From Psococerastis gibbosa (taxonomy: Eukaryota; Arthropoda; Insecta; Psocodea; Psocidae): 64,000 bases of DNA. A model generated the notes under the pieces. The model had not been told where the DNA came from. It ran no database searches and worked only from the letters and a program-made list of their open reading frames with translations. Shown piece by piece: positions 46,401-56,691 of the stretch (its first letter is position 1; each line of letters begins with the position of its first letter). The DNA lies in the NCBI GenBank assembly GCA_963971405.1, contig OZ020486.1:31457419-31521418 (forward strand), read 5' to 3'. The translations under genes were made by a program, and so were the position numbers.

Positions 46401-49400
46401 TAACGACCAGTTCACTATAACTATTTTTATTTATTTATGAGATGACTATAGCCTACTGTATAAAAGAAACTGGGCTGAATGTGAACATGTAGTAAGGATT
46501 AGACTAGAATATGAAACTTGATCCGTGCTTGCAATTTGATAGGTTGCAGCTTGGATTAAATACACGTTAAGTCCCTCGTGAACTCGTTACAGATATCAAC
46601 TTCTCATTCAATTAATTTAATCCTTTTCTTATTTGAACGAAAGAAACTTGATGTTGCTTGATTGTCAATTTCACCAGTTGCCATAAGAAGAGTGTGCTAT
46701 TGGAAGGAAGAATTCCCTAGCTTCAATTCTTATGTCGTTGTGAATGGCAAGCGAAGTGTCTGCTGCCACGGGATTGACCCTGAAATTTAAATTATTAGAG
46801 GAACGGTCGAAATCACCTTAAAGCTGCAAGAGAAAACTATTGATGATGTGGGATTCTGAAACGTCGCTTATCTGACAAGGTGTGAGCCACTTAAACGTCA
46901 CAGCTGTATACTCCGTTATAAAACTGCCAATTTGAACCATTCTATAATGTTTGTACTGTTGTAAAGACAAGTCTCTACTTGGAAATAATAGTACTACTCG
47001 ACCACGATAGGACCACATTTGAAACACATACGTATAAAAATCGAATTAACTAGGTGTTTCAAATATTTTGCTATCGTGGTCGGGTAATACTTGGATGATT
47101 CATAAGTTATCTCTAAAACTCTTGGAGACACCTTTCTCATTTTTGTTTCCTCCTGTTTAAGACTGAGCGAAACAGTGGAAGAACTGGTCCTAACAATTGC
47201 TGGCAATTCTCAAGAGTCCGGTGTGGTGTCCAACGCGACGGACGACCGTTACATAGTGAGGGCTCAGCCCCGAGTGCCAGGGCAAGAGCCCCCCGAAGAA
47301 GTGACGACGGAGGCGCCCTCGGAAAATGTAACGGACTCCGCCAGCCAAGTGCCCCTGCCACCAGCAGACGATATACCCAGCTTCAGCGAGTGGACACAGC
47401 AGCAGCTGGCTGAGCGGCGTCGAGCAGATCCGAATATTACCGAGCGTGTACGAAATACGAAGGTATGGCTTTTCATTTTTATTATTATAATTTATCAAGA
47501 GTGGAATCGGACGGACGGAGGCTCCAGCCACGTCTCCGAAATGGATGGGAGCCTATTTGACCCCAAGTCTTCACATATTGTTTTCCATATAGGCTATAGT
47601 GTTCAAAGGCGCATTCCAAATTGACAATAAAAATACAATAAGGAATGAATAAATTGAATTAGTGAGTTGCAAGGGTAATGATTTCAAGGGATGTGTTTCA
47701 ATTCAATATGGGACGTGGAAAATCAGTGAAGCGTCATTTTTTTAACGGATGGAGGGCCAATTTGCCAGTTCCCATGTTCATATTGCGCCTCCATAGAAGA
47801 AGCTAAGTTCGAAATACTGCATTGCTGCCATAGATAAAATTAAGTTCTTCGCGACTTCGTGGAATTTCATTTTCATAAACAAACAACATATCAGTGTGTT
47901 AGACTTTAGTAAAAAAATTTATTATTGACTAATGTTAGTAAAACCCTTAGATCATAACATAATACTCTAAACACGCCATGTTAGATTTTCCAAGGGACCA
48001 ACATAAAATGACGTCACACACTGGCAAAAGTCTATTGCTAGGTAATCTGGAATGACGTCATCCGCTGGCGAAAGATAAACATAATGTTGGTGCCCCAACT
48101 TTCTCATGCAGTGCATCTAGAATGCCATGTCTAGACTATTACATGGTCTATGGTAAAACCCAAATAAACGTTAAAAAATTATCTTTGCCGAAAAACTCAC
48201 TGATTTGTTGTTTGTTTACTGCGTTACCAATTACTATTCAACACACTTCATGGGTAGCGCAAACAGGAAACCACGCGATACTTATGCGAGGAGTAATTGT
48301 ATGCGCATCTGGTAGGCGTAATTATCGGGAATGTTATAGGGAACCCCACAGTCGAAAAATAGACTTTAAATTCAAACAATTCTTACTTCTAGGTTCGAAT
48401 AAAAAACTACGCATCCCCTGACTGCGGAGCCAAGCTCGTCTCTGCGAATCCTGAAGCTGTAAGCGCCGGCTCAATCCTGTCAGCTTCCCGTGACGAATAC
48501 ATGCTGAACCACTGTACATCCCGCATATGGTTCATAGTCGAGCTGTGCGAGGCTGTGCAAGCGAAACAACTCGATTTGGCCAATTTTGAGCTGTTTTCAT
48601 CATCACCCAAAGAATTCTCTATATATTTAGGATCAAGATTTCCCTCGCGGGACTGGCAACTCGTTGGTCGTTTCACGGCGGAAGATTCGAGAAGTATCCA
48701 AACGTTTGATCTGAATCCGCAACTGTTTGGGAAATACCTGAAGGTTGGTTTCACTGCAAAATGTAGAAGAGGTGTTTTGAGCAAGGAACACATTTTGTTC
48801 TCTGCATGATACTTAATGCCCTGAGACGATTGTGGTTGTGCTGAAATAAAAGAGGCGCTAGAAAAAATTAAAATAAATAAAACATTTTTTTTGGCCTTAC
48901 GATGGGTTTATTAATGAAACTCATAGCTTTTACAATTGAGATAAATTGATGAAGCTCTATAGTCTGATAAGGTGAAATGTAGTTAGGGTACAGAGCGTTG
49001 GCATTTGATTCATTTTATATTTACATTTTCCGTTGTTATTAATTGCAATGCAGCTGTTGTAGCCCCTGCCACCTCGGCAGGGGGCCCGACAACAAGCCCA
49101 AATACATATCGTCCCTTCACATAGTGTGTAGACCTCCCCATTCGTTTGGGCCACACGCAGGATACCTGTTTCCCCACTGCACACAAATAACCGGAATAAC
49201 CCTCTATTCTCGTGCTGGATCTCCAACGGTAAACCGATGTTATGTATCTCATGTACGCTGTAATGCCTCTAATATCATGCTCATTCTTTGCTGAACCTTC
49301 GACTAGATGTTTTGCCCATATTTCCACCAATCCGATTGAATATCCTACAGCAGCTATTGTATTTTGTCGTTTAATTTCTAAATAATTAATGTAATGCATA

Positions 49401-51953
49401 ATTTTATGTAGGGCTCTATGTAATAATGATTTAAAGCGTATAATTTTATGATGACCAATCTCACCTTGAGCAGCCTATCGCCTTTAATTTCTCTGGACTA
49501 TTTAGATTTTAACTAGTGGTAACTTTTCAAATTTTCATGACCACTGGCACTGGTAACTTGCAACCTTATTAATTCTGTAAAATCCCGACATTTTTAAGCA
49601 AATACAGTATGTGTGAAATCGCTCAGGACAAGCAACGTGGGTGGCAATGGATTGATGAAGAAAGACTTCACGCAACACTATTAGCCTATATGAATTCATG
49701 AATATTTTTAGCATAGTAGTTATAAAGTAAGTTTTCGTACGCTCAATTTATTACTCAGTTACTGATTTATAAATATATTATAATAGGCTTTATCGAAATT
49801 CAGTATTTAAATTCTATCGGTGAGAACATTTGGAAAATGAAAAAAAAAAGTAATCAGATTTCATTGCTTTACGATATATTCATTGTTCATTTCAGGTAGA
49901 AGTGCATTCCCACTACGGGCGAGAACACTACTGTCCACTGTCATGGGTACGAGTCTACGGTACGAGCGAGTATGAAGTTTTGGCCACAGAAGATGAGAGA
50001 CATGGTGATGACGATGATGACTTGACAGAAGAAGAGGCTGGCGCAGTCCCCCGCAACCTCTTTACCAGCGCGACCGACGCCGTTCTATCAATAGTCAAGA
50101 AGGCAACAGCGCCATTCCTTAAGGTGGAACAGCGCTCCGAGGCAGAACGCGTCACACCCTCACACTGTGTCTCACCAAGGTACCTAACAGTGTGCAACAA
50201 CTGCTCTCAGCACACCTATGACAATCTCTTCTACACCCTGAGCTGCCTCCAAGATTCGATTTACAAGCTGGTTAGCTCGCCTTTTATAAGAGACACTCTA
50301 GTAAGGACAGACACCTGTGCTAGGTTTGGACTAGACTTTGTTAGTCTACGTCAGGGGGCGCCTTTCCCTCTACCGCATCCCCCTGATGGTGACAACTATA
50401 TTACCGCTCTCTTAAAGGAGCCCATAGTAGCTGCTCTGTGTAATGCACTAGCTGTTCTTGAGAATCGTGTAGTAGTTAATACAAGCATGGCAGCCAGTGT
50501 GCTGCTGAACCTCACTGACGAACCTGACTTGCCGCCCGCTTCACATTCTTCCCTGTCCCTACTGCCTTCATCAACATGCGTGGCTCCTGATTATTCCTTA
50601 ACATCAACCCAAGTCAATGCGCCCCAGGATTATACGCTTTCGATAAACCCAACGAAAACCCTTCGTGAGGAAGATGTAAAAAAATTTCCGAATCCCGTTG
50701 ACGTAGTTGAGCCTATTTTGCATACCGGCGGGTATAGTGACGTTTCACCTTCCCTCACGCCTAGCAAGGCTTCGGCAAGCAGTAGTGCCCAGGCTTCGAC
50801 AGTCACTATTCGGGAGGAAGTATTGGAAAAACCGGTTAATATTGGAAAACCAATTAAAGGAGAGGATTTGAAGGAAAAAGAAGACGTAGTAGAAGCTCCC
50901 AGGGATACCACCCTTGACGCTATTCTGCAAGACTTGAGCGAGTTAGAGCAGGTTGTTAACGAGAGGCAGCCGGCTAGTTCAGCCCCACCTCCCGGCCCAC
51001 CGAAAGATTCTATTTTTCTTCGACTCGCTAATAGAATAAAAAATTTGGAACTGAATATGTCACTTAGTAGCAGTTACTTGGAGGAACTATCGCGAAGATA
51101 TAGGCAGCAACAGGAAACACTTGGTCAGACTGTCAACGCTACTGCAATACGTTTTGAAGAATTTTTAAAAATGGACGAAATTCGTTCAAAGAAGGAGGAC
51201 GAGGATATGGCGCAACTACGCGCACAAGTTGGTCTGCTTACTAAAGAACTAGCCATTTTGCTGCAAGAGCGTAATAGTTGGATACCTAAATTTAGCCAAG
51301 TATTTTGGGTTATACTAGAGCTCCTTATTATATGGTACATGATGAAAAAATGGTCGCAGCCTCTGCCAACAGCTCAAAGACAAATATATGGAGGCAGAAT
51401 TCCCAATAGGCAGCGGCCAAAAAGGCGAAACTCTGTAGAAGCTATTCCGGGACATGTTGTTCCAGATCGGCCGCTTGAGAGGCGACCGAGTGACGAAGCT
51501 TTAGAAATAACAATATCTACAAGTTATTCAGTGGCTGAAAGGAAGCGAAAAAAGAGGAAAAAGGACGGAAGTAGAAAATCATCTGCGACAACTATCAAGA
51601 GAAAGAAGTCTGAGGCTTCAAATTCATCTGAAGAGAGATCTAACGATGTTGTTGCCTATGTTAGACAAATATCTGAACCGCCATGGTCCACAGCGTCAGG
51701 GGATGGTATCCCTGTTTTGGCGGCAGACTTACCAATCACGAACCGTTTTGCTGCGTTTGAATCTCCCCAAAGTTTACCAAAAACGAATCCGCATTCTCAG
51801 CCACGTTTGGTAAGGCGGTTCTCTTCGCCTGCATTTATGCGAACCGCAATCTCCACTAGAGCGTTGCGGAATTCTTTAGAAGTTCCATCGGAGCCTAGTC
51901 CGCGGGCTAAGAAAGAGTCGGGGTTCAAAAGATACATGCGAAAACTGTTTTAG
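40419..51953 (+). CDS. SUCO: SUCO/osteopotentia-type SUN-domain protein, complete
   Basis: Five exons join in phase: 40419-40477, 42059-42295, 47162-47462, 48393-48743, 49896-51953; 1001 residues. SUCO/SLP1 proteins are ER or nuclear-envelope proteins with a lumenal SUN domain, linked in animals to ER function and collagen secretion. Seen: signal peptide MRADLAIVFLMVLCLSRYL, an acidic low-complexity region, and a SUN-like domain at about 200-345 (KNYASPDCGAKLVSANPEA, IWFIVELCEAVQAKQLDLAN, HYGREHYCPLSWVRVYG). Then come an acidic stretch, a long low-complexity region, a coiled coil at about 690-780, a transmembrane segment near 783-800 (FWVILELLIIWYMMKKW), and a basic Ser/Lys-rich tail. The strand usually written as MFIKYIK between the last two exons is missing. 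AATAAA signals lie at 52776 and 53229. The second intron hosts a mariner. Confidence 0.93.
42059..42295 (+). CDS. SUCO: SUCO exon 2
   Basis: The acceptor is gttttcag and the donor GTAAGT at 42296. It reads CQQFDSTGSSLLSEAVSNAP through DDDQSLLPKHHVPA. Confidence 0.85.
43266..43420. mobile_element. hairpin MITE, GGCG family, simple copy
   Basis: GGCGCCCATTCCACATACTT and its inverted partner, with TTA on the left but GAA on the right. The arms share motifs with 14314 and 56789. Within the SUCO second intron. Confidence 0.7.
44268..45545 (-). mobile_element. mariner-type DNA transposon, nearly intact
   Basis: 1278 bp. The terminal inverted repeats of 29 bp (starts CGAGGATTGATCC / CGAGGGTTGATCC) differ at one base, and TA flanks both ends (44266-44267, 45546-45547). 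It encodes one transposase on the minus strand. Length and layout are those of full-length mariner elements. It lies in the second SUCO intron, antisense to the gene. Confidence 0.92.
44362..45366 (-). CDS. mariner transposase, frameshifted near the C-terminus
   Basis: 334 codons. The N-terminal half has two helix-turn-helix segments for binding the inverted repeats (IKFLNLKKLTPTEIHAEL; IVKRWCREFKCGRETCEDE). The catalytic DD34D triad is present: MDETWVHHYDPETK, FHQDNAPVH, then, 34 residues on, YSPDLAPSDF. Near 44415 an extra base (or two missing) shifts the frame. The normal mariner ending WEKCVNLKGDYVEK is readable in the next frame to about 44329, while the shifted frame stops at 44362. The catalytic core is untouched, but the tail is replaced by about ten unrelated residues. 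Confidence 0.92.
   Translation of the reverse strand: MDAKEQRCVIKFLNLKKLTPTEIHAELIATLGDCAVSYDIVKRWCREFKCGRETCEDEHGGGPLTVVTTEENVKKVHDLILNDRRISLRQLVEETGDSYHVVQNITSNILAVKKITARRVPRMLLADQKRARADICQRLLNTFRTNKQNFFDRYVTMDETWVHHYDPETKLQSKEWRHGGSPPPRKFRVVASANKVMASVFWDAQGVLLVDYLEKGTTITRSYYAQLIGKLREAIKEKRRGKLRKGVLFHQDNAPVHKSLVAMAAIRDAGFEIVEHPAYSPDLAPSDFRLFPKLKEFLRGKKCSTNEEVMSAVNGWFDTVGKHRYAGAQMGEVR
46247..46404 (-). repeat. repeat family C, tail fragment (minus)
   Basis: Inverted family C tail: TTGCTTTCCAATTTATACGT at 46251, ending in the ATGTCTGTCGCTATGTCTGT region. In the second SUCO intron. Confidence 0.65.
47162..47462 (+). CDS. SUCO: SUCO exon 3
   Basis: The acceptor tcctgtttaag completes the Glu codon opened in exon 2. 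It reads LSETVEELVLTIAGN to PSFSEWTQQQLAERRRADP and ends NTK before GTATGG. Confidence 0.88.
48393..48743 (+). CDS. SUCO: SUCO exon 4, SUN domain
   Basis: The acceptor is cttacttctag and the donor GTTGGT at 48744 (weak). Phase 0 at both ends. Carries VRIKNYASPDCGAKLVSANP through FDLNPQLFGKYLK. Confidence 0.9.
49896..51953 (+). CDS. SUCO: SUCO exon 5, end of SUN domain to stop
   Basis: The acceptor is ttcatttcag. Opens VEVHSHYGREHYCPLSWVR, the end of the SUN domain, and runs 685 codons to TAG at 51951-51953. Confidence 0.93.
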   Translation, partial: VEVHSHYGREHYCPLSWVRVYGTSEYEVLATEDERHGDDDDDLTEEEAGAVPRNLFTSATDAVLSIVKKATAPFLKVEQRSEAERVTPSHCVSPRYLTVCNNCSQHTYDNLFYTLSCLQDSIYKLVSSPFIRDTLVRTDTCARFGLDFVSLRQGAPFPLPHPPDGDNYITALLKEPIVAALCNALAVLENRVVVNTSMAASVLLNLTDEPDLPPASHSSLSLLPSSTCVAPDYSLTSTQVNAPQDYTLSINPTKTLREEDVKKFPNPVDVVEPILHTGGYSDVSPSLTPSKASASSSAQASTVTIREEVLEKPVNIGKPIKGEDLKEKEDVVEAPRDTTLDAILQDLSELEQVVNERQPASSAPPPGPPKDSIFLRLANRIKNLELNMSLSSSYLEELSRRYRQQQETLGQTVNATAIRFEEFLKMDEIRSKKEDEDMAQLRAQVGLLTKELAILLQERNSWIPKFSQVFWVILELLIIWYMMKKWSQPLPTAQRQIYGGRIPNRQRPKRRNSVEAIPGHVVPDRPLERRPSDEALEITISTSYSVAERKRKKRKKDGSRKSSATTIKRKKSEASNSSEERSNDVVAYVRQISEPPWSTASGDGIPVLAADLPITNRFAAFESPQSLPKTNPHSQPRLVRRFSSPAFMRTAISTRALRNSLEVPSEPSPRAKKESGFKRYMRKLF

Positions 51954-52109
51954 TTTACATTCCATTGTTGTTCCTGCCGCTCTGGATTATATCATGGGAA
52001 GAGCATTTTAGCGAGCCCAAATTTCCGTGTCAGATACTTAAGAAGTGTACTGGCGGTTAGCCCATACAAACTTTGTCTAATGTTTACGTATATATATCTC
52101 ATTGTAGTA

Positions 52110-52372
52110 GGCCCGGTAAACGCGGAAAATTCGAACACCAGTCATCCGCTGAGAAATTTGTCATAGGAGCAAATGAGCTGGTGTGAAACGCCAGTCTACA
52201 TGATCTGATTTTTTCGCTGTTTGTCACAGGTGCACAGTTTTCTCCTCGACACGCTAGTGACCTAGAAATCTTCTGAAATATACTGTTTTTTCAGTAACCA
52301 ATCACTAGTCTATTTCCTTTCATGACAAATTTATCAGCGGATCACTGGCGTCCGAACGTCCGTGTTTACCAT
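52110..52372. mobile_element. inverted-repeat element, family B
   Basis: Ends GGCCCGGTAAACGCGGAAAA and a diverged complement (GTCCGTGTTTACC). The inner arms share ATCCGCTGAGAAATTTGTCA with the other copies. Confidence 0.6.
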
Positions 52373-53601
52373 CATTTTTTAGAAAAAAGAAAAACTACGT
52401 TTTGTATGAATGCGTCTATTATGAAATTCTCCTTCATCTAAACTTTTTTAAATAGATGCACCCTTGTAAAGTAATTTAATAGCTTCAAACTGTGTAAATT
52501 AGTGTTAAATTTAATCCCAAGCCAAAGCTAGTAGCCTGGTTTAGGCGCAGGCTTACTCCTGATTGGAAGTAATTATAAAATGTATAATTTAAGTTATGTT
52601 GATTGAAATTTGTGTAACCTTTGTTGACAATAGCCTAAGTTTGGAAAATGTTTAAAAATCATTTTTGTGGGTTTGTTAATCATAGGTTTTTGGAAAAAAT
52701 TTATTTTTTGCGTATGGTGTTGTTGGAAAATTCCTTGCAATCGGGAAGGAAGACACAAAAGCATGAATTTGCTTGAATAAAACAGGCAAAATATAGCTTA
52801 GATATGTATTTAAATTTAAATAATGACTTTTCTTCTATTACCGAACCAACCTAGCTGAGTTTTGGTGACCCGGAAACATCTGCTTTAGATGCCCTCCGAG
52901 GTATGGTCAGAAAATTTAGCAAGTGTCAAACAACAAGTTTGTTTGGTAGTTTGGTTCTAAAATTGCGTTTTGTTTTCAATACCATTTCTGATATGTGATC
53001 TGATGTGTCACGCTTTTAATAACACCCGGTGGAATTTCCCCTTTTCAAGTTTCCAGTTTTGACATGACTTTTCAATTTTCGAACAGTTACACTTCTTAAA
53101 TGTGTATCTGAGTTCTTTGATCAAAATGGAAAAGGGGGAATAGTAGGAAAATAGACTGACTAGTTAAATTTAGTAGCCTAATGTAGTTTCTTCGCACATT
53201 TTACAGCATTCCCTGGTTTACCTATTGCAATAAATGCCTTTGAATTAGCAATTGAGTTGTAGAAACGAAATAAGATACTATATATGGATAATCCTGATTA
53301 TGGCGTGCGTTTGTTATTCAAATCTACAACATATTGTATTTTTAACGCGCCTATTCCAGGCATCGTCTATTTATTCAATAAAAAATGATTTGGCTAATAG
53401 CAATAATTTTGTGCATATATTGTTTTCTATTGACCTCACCTACATATTTTATCATCAGTCACAAAATGTTATTCCTTATGGTGCAATTTTACTAAATATT
53501 CAATTATTATGGCGACCATGCTTCGCCTACAATTATGGTTGTTTTCATTTGTTATAAAAACAACCGATTTCTGAAAATGTAACGAGTTAAACCGTGTGTT
53601 A

Positions 53602-53949
53602 AGAGTGAAGCCCGTAGAAATTTGGCGGCCCGAAATTTAATACTTTTAATTTTTTATTTAATTACTAAGCATGTTATTAAAGATTTGGCTCATCAAAGTT
53701 ATGGAAGACTACTTCATAAACTTGCAAATATTTTATAAACAATAACTTTTCACATATAATCGATTTGATAAAAAAAACTACTATTTCGAAAACTAAAAAT
53801 AGGTAGGCCTACCTTATTATATGATGCATGAAGTAGGTAGTCTTCTATAACTTTGATGAGCCAAATCTTTTTTAACATGCTTTTTAATTAAATCAAAAAT
53901 AAAAAGTATTACATTTCGGGCTGCCACTTTCCTACGGGCTGTACACTCT
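53602..53949. mobile_element. MITE family F, complete copy
   Basis: Inverted arms of about 130 bp begin AGAGTGAAGCCCGTAG. The element is bounded by TTAA (53599-53602 and 53949-53952); either TTAA (piggyBac-like) or TA (Tc1/mariner-like) could be the target, because the palindrome extends into it. Confidence 0.7.
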
Positions 53950-54387
53950 TAATCTTTATCTGAATTTGCTGTGAATAGAGAAAGATTTTGGCGGCTGTTA
54001 CTATGGCGACCATGAGTCTCATTTCATCTGGCTCTATACCCCTTGATGGGCTTGCTCGACAACACTCCTTCAGCCATCTCGGTTTTAGCACGACACTTCC
54101 AAACTAGCTATGGACATCCCATCACGGGGGTCATTCCCTCTTTCGTCCTCAGCAGATTCACGGACGTCCCTAAAGCCGTATATTTACACAAACTACGTTA
54201 CCATAATTAGTTACAATACAATACCATGTTATAATTGAATCCCGTTCCATCAACTTTCTTACGTGCAATATGTCCACCACTATAAATAACAATCCCACAT
54301 CTCTAAATCTTTGCCAGTGACACGCTCTGCTTTTCCTGTGTCTTAGTTGAGTACTGTTATACGGAGATGATCACAAATTGCGCTTTA

Positions 54388-54662
54388 GGCGCCCATTCCA
54401 CCGGCAAATTTGCTTCACTAAAATTCACTTGTTTTGAGATTTTTTGTTTGTTTTATTTACGGAGACTATTACTTAGATACTTAACTCATCTGTTATAAAT
54501 TAAGTTATAATATTATTAATGATGTCTGCTACCATATTATAATTTAACGTATAATAGATAAGTTAAGTATCTACATAATAGTCTCCTTAAAATAAAACAA
54601 ACAAAAAATCTCAAAACACAAGTGAATTTTAGTGAAGCACATTTGCCGGTGGAATGGGCGCC
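54388..54662. mobile_element. hairpin MITE, GGCG family, simple copy
   Basis: TTA at 54385-54387 and 54663-54665; GGCGCCCATTCCACCGGCAA and its inverted partner. The inner arms are related to the copies at 8723 and 17993. Confidence 0.8.
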
Positions 54663-55018
54663 TTAACAATGAAGCCCCCTTCTTTTCATTCTGTAATATT
54701 ATGTAGAAAATGTTTGTTATGGATGAATTGAAAATAACGCCTCGGCACGACCACCCAATGATGGTCTATGATGGAGGCCTGGGAGAGGAATCTATCTCTT
54801 GACCAATGCTCTATTTGGGTCATTTGATTGAATTGAAAGTTTGCTTGATTGATGGAAAATCATTTTGTAATGTTTGCTAGTCTTTTTGCCATGTTGTTCA
54901 TTAGATAGTTTTGTTTTTTAATAATTCATGCGTTATTTATTGTTAGAGCCAATTAATTCCATCAAGTGCTGGTATAACTTAACGGGTACTGTAGTTTTTC
55001 TTCATTAATTGGAAAAGT

Positions 55019-55267
55019 ATGGAGCTTAAGAAATTAAAAACAGAACCTATGCAGATTTCAAAATATTTTGTAAGCAAGGAATGGCAGCGTATTTTGAAAG
55101 AAATTAATGAATATATCCTTGTTCCACAGCCGCATAGTAATGAAAGCCGTCAGATGAAAAATTCATTTAAAAAATTCAAACTCGAGCAGCGGTCTATTTA
55201 CCCGGCTGATTTACTACTATTCTATAAAAATTTGTTTATGGCACTTTATCGAGATTTTCTGAAATAA
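55019..55267 (+). CDS. unidentified open frame, 82 codons
   Basis: ATG to TAA, Lys/Tyr-rich, containing KEWQRILKEINEYILVPQPH. A second open stretch at 55330-55518 in another register includes EEERVYEYLQNTLFVGWNRN. Both look protein-like, but I recognise no family. They might be pieces of a decayed gene or transposon. Confidence 0.25.
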   Translation: MELKKLKTEPMQISKYFVSKEWQRILKEINEYILVPQPHSNESRQMKNSFKKFKLEQRSIYPADLLLFYKNLFMALYRDFLK

Positions 55268-56410
55268 TAATCTTTCAGGTGGGAAAATGTAAGTTTCCTG
55301 CAAAAGTTTGAATTTTCATGAATTTTTGATCTGACCACTTTCATTTCTTTGAGGTAGAGGAAGAAAGAGTTTATGAATATCTTCAAAATACATTGTTCGT
55401 AGGTTGGAACCGAAATTATCCAAGTTTGAGACCTACTACTAATCTATATTTCGTAAAAGGTATTGTTGCCAAATTCATCGATATTATAGGCCAACTATAT
55501 GTATTCCTAGTAAACTAAATGCATGTTGTATAGTATGTAACGATCTCTCTGCATGTACTGAAAGCCACACTTTAAGAAGAAACTATAGATCTAGCATTTT
55601 CATTCAAATATCTGCATACGACGGAAATGGGGCGTCGTCCCGGATAGGCGTATTAGACGTTATAACCAGTAGGTTACCCCTTCAACCAAAGCTGGTTAAA
55701 AGTCAGTGTTATACATTATATAATACTGCAATATGAAATAGTACACGATGTAGAATAAAAAAAACATGTTAGCCAACACAAGAATCGACACCAGAAGAGA
55801 GACAGGAAAACGGGAACTAGGAAGAGATCTCGCAAGCATGTGGCTTACACCAATGTTGGGCCCAGGCTGTACATAAACAGTGGCACTTTGTACAGGCAGG
55901 CGTAAGCCGGAATAAAACGCTAAGTACAATTTGGGTATGAGAAACGTACTATTTTTCAAACGTACATATTGATTTGAAGAGTGAGGAACCACCTTAGGAC
56001 ACATTCACTAACATTTGTCGTTGAGACTAAGAGTAGCATTTGTAGCTTAGAGCGCGACCCTCGATCGTTTGCATAGTCTCGGTAAGAAATACTGGAAGCC
56101 ACCGCCATATTCCAATTACCAAGACTTTACAAACGATCTTCGGACCCACCCTTACAACATCTGGTTAACAATAAAAAAAACAACTGGCGCGAATAGTACA
56201 CTGAATATGCTTATCAGCGGCGTATATATGGGCGGGCCCAGAGGAAAAGGTAAGACAAAATTAACTAATGCGAGTTGTAATATATAATTTGCCAGATCTA
56301 AAAAAAGTCGGGCCTCGCCTCTACCCGCGGCAAGTTTATCTGGTCTGGATCTGGTCTTGCCCCCCCCCCCCCCCCCCCCGGAAAATATTATGTATGTACA
56401 ACACATATGC

Positions 56411-56691
56411 TTATGTAATATTAAGGTTTTCCAGTAGATGGTGCATATCGAGAATATCCTCGTTCAGGGACAATTTGTTGAGCCCATCCTTATTTACAGA
56501 ATTCGCTGTTTTTTCAAGAGTTTCCCGCCATTTTGAGTCTTGTAAATCTTTTCTTCTCGAAGCTAACACCAATTCGTTCACATCTTCTTTCAAACTGTAC
56601 CTTGCAACCAATGGATACCGCGTTTTCAATGCTTCAACAATATTCCTTTTAGGTTCCTCAACTCTGCTCACCATATTTACTACCAATGTAC
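56411..56691 (-). CDS. METTL13: METTL13 last exon
   Basis: The acceptor attttcag completes a Gly codon. Reads TLVVNMVSRVEEPKRNIVEA to ILDMHHLLENLNIT and stops at 56411. VNELVLASRR matches the VNEILF region of the family. Confidence 0.88.

Larger units (their letters stand above)
51954..56410. other. spacer between SUCO and METTL13 (tail to tail)
   Basis: Contains the SUCO 3' UTR with AATAAA at 52776 and 53229, and MITEs at 52110, 53602 and 54388. Two small unassigned frames lie near 55019-55518. A SINE-like stretch at about 55616-55690 is similar to part of 60600-60700. A C-run lies at about 56360-56380. No recognisable gene. Confidence 0.5.

Noticed and set aside
47190..47531. Long overlapping minus-strand frames
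   Set aside because: Shadows of the GC-rich SUCO exon 3 on the other strand.
49010..49399. 129-codon minus-strand frame in a SUCO intron
   Set aside because: No recognised domain, no splice context, lies within intron sequence.
53252..53557. 101-codon hydrophobic frame downstream of SUCO
   Set aside because: AT-driven composition (Ile, Phe, Tyr) typical of chance frames; lies in 3' flanking sequence.
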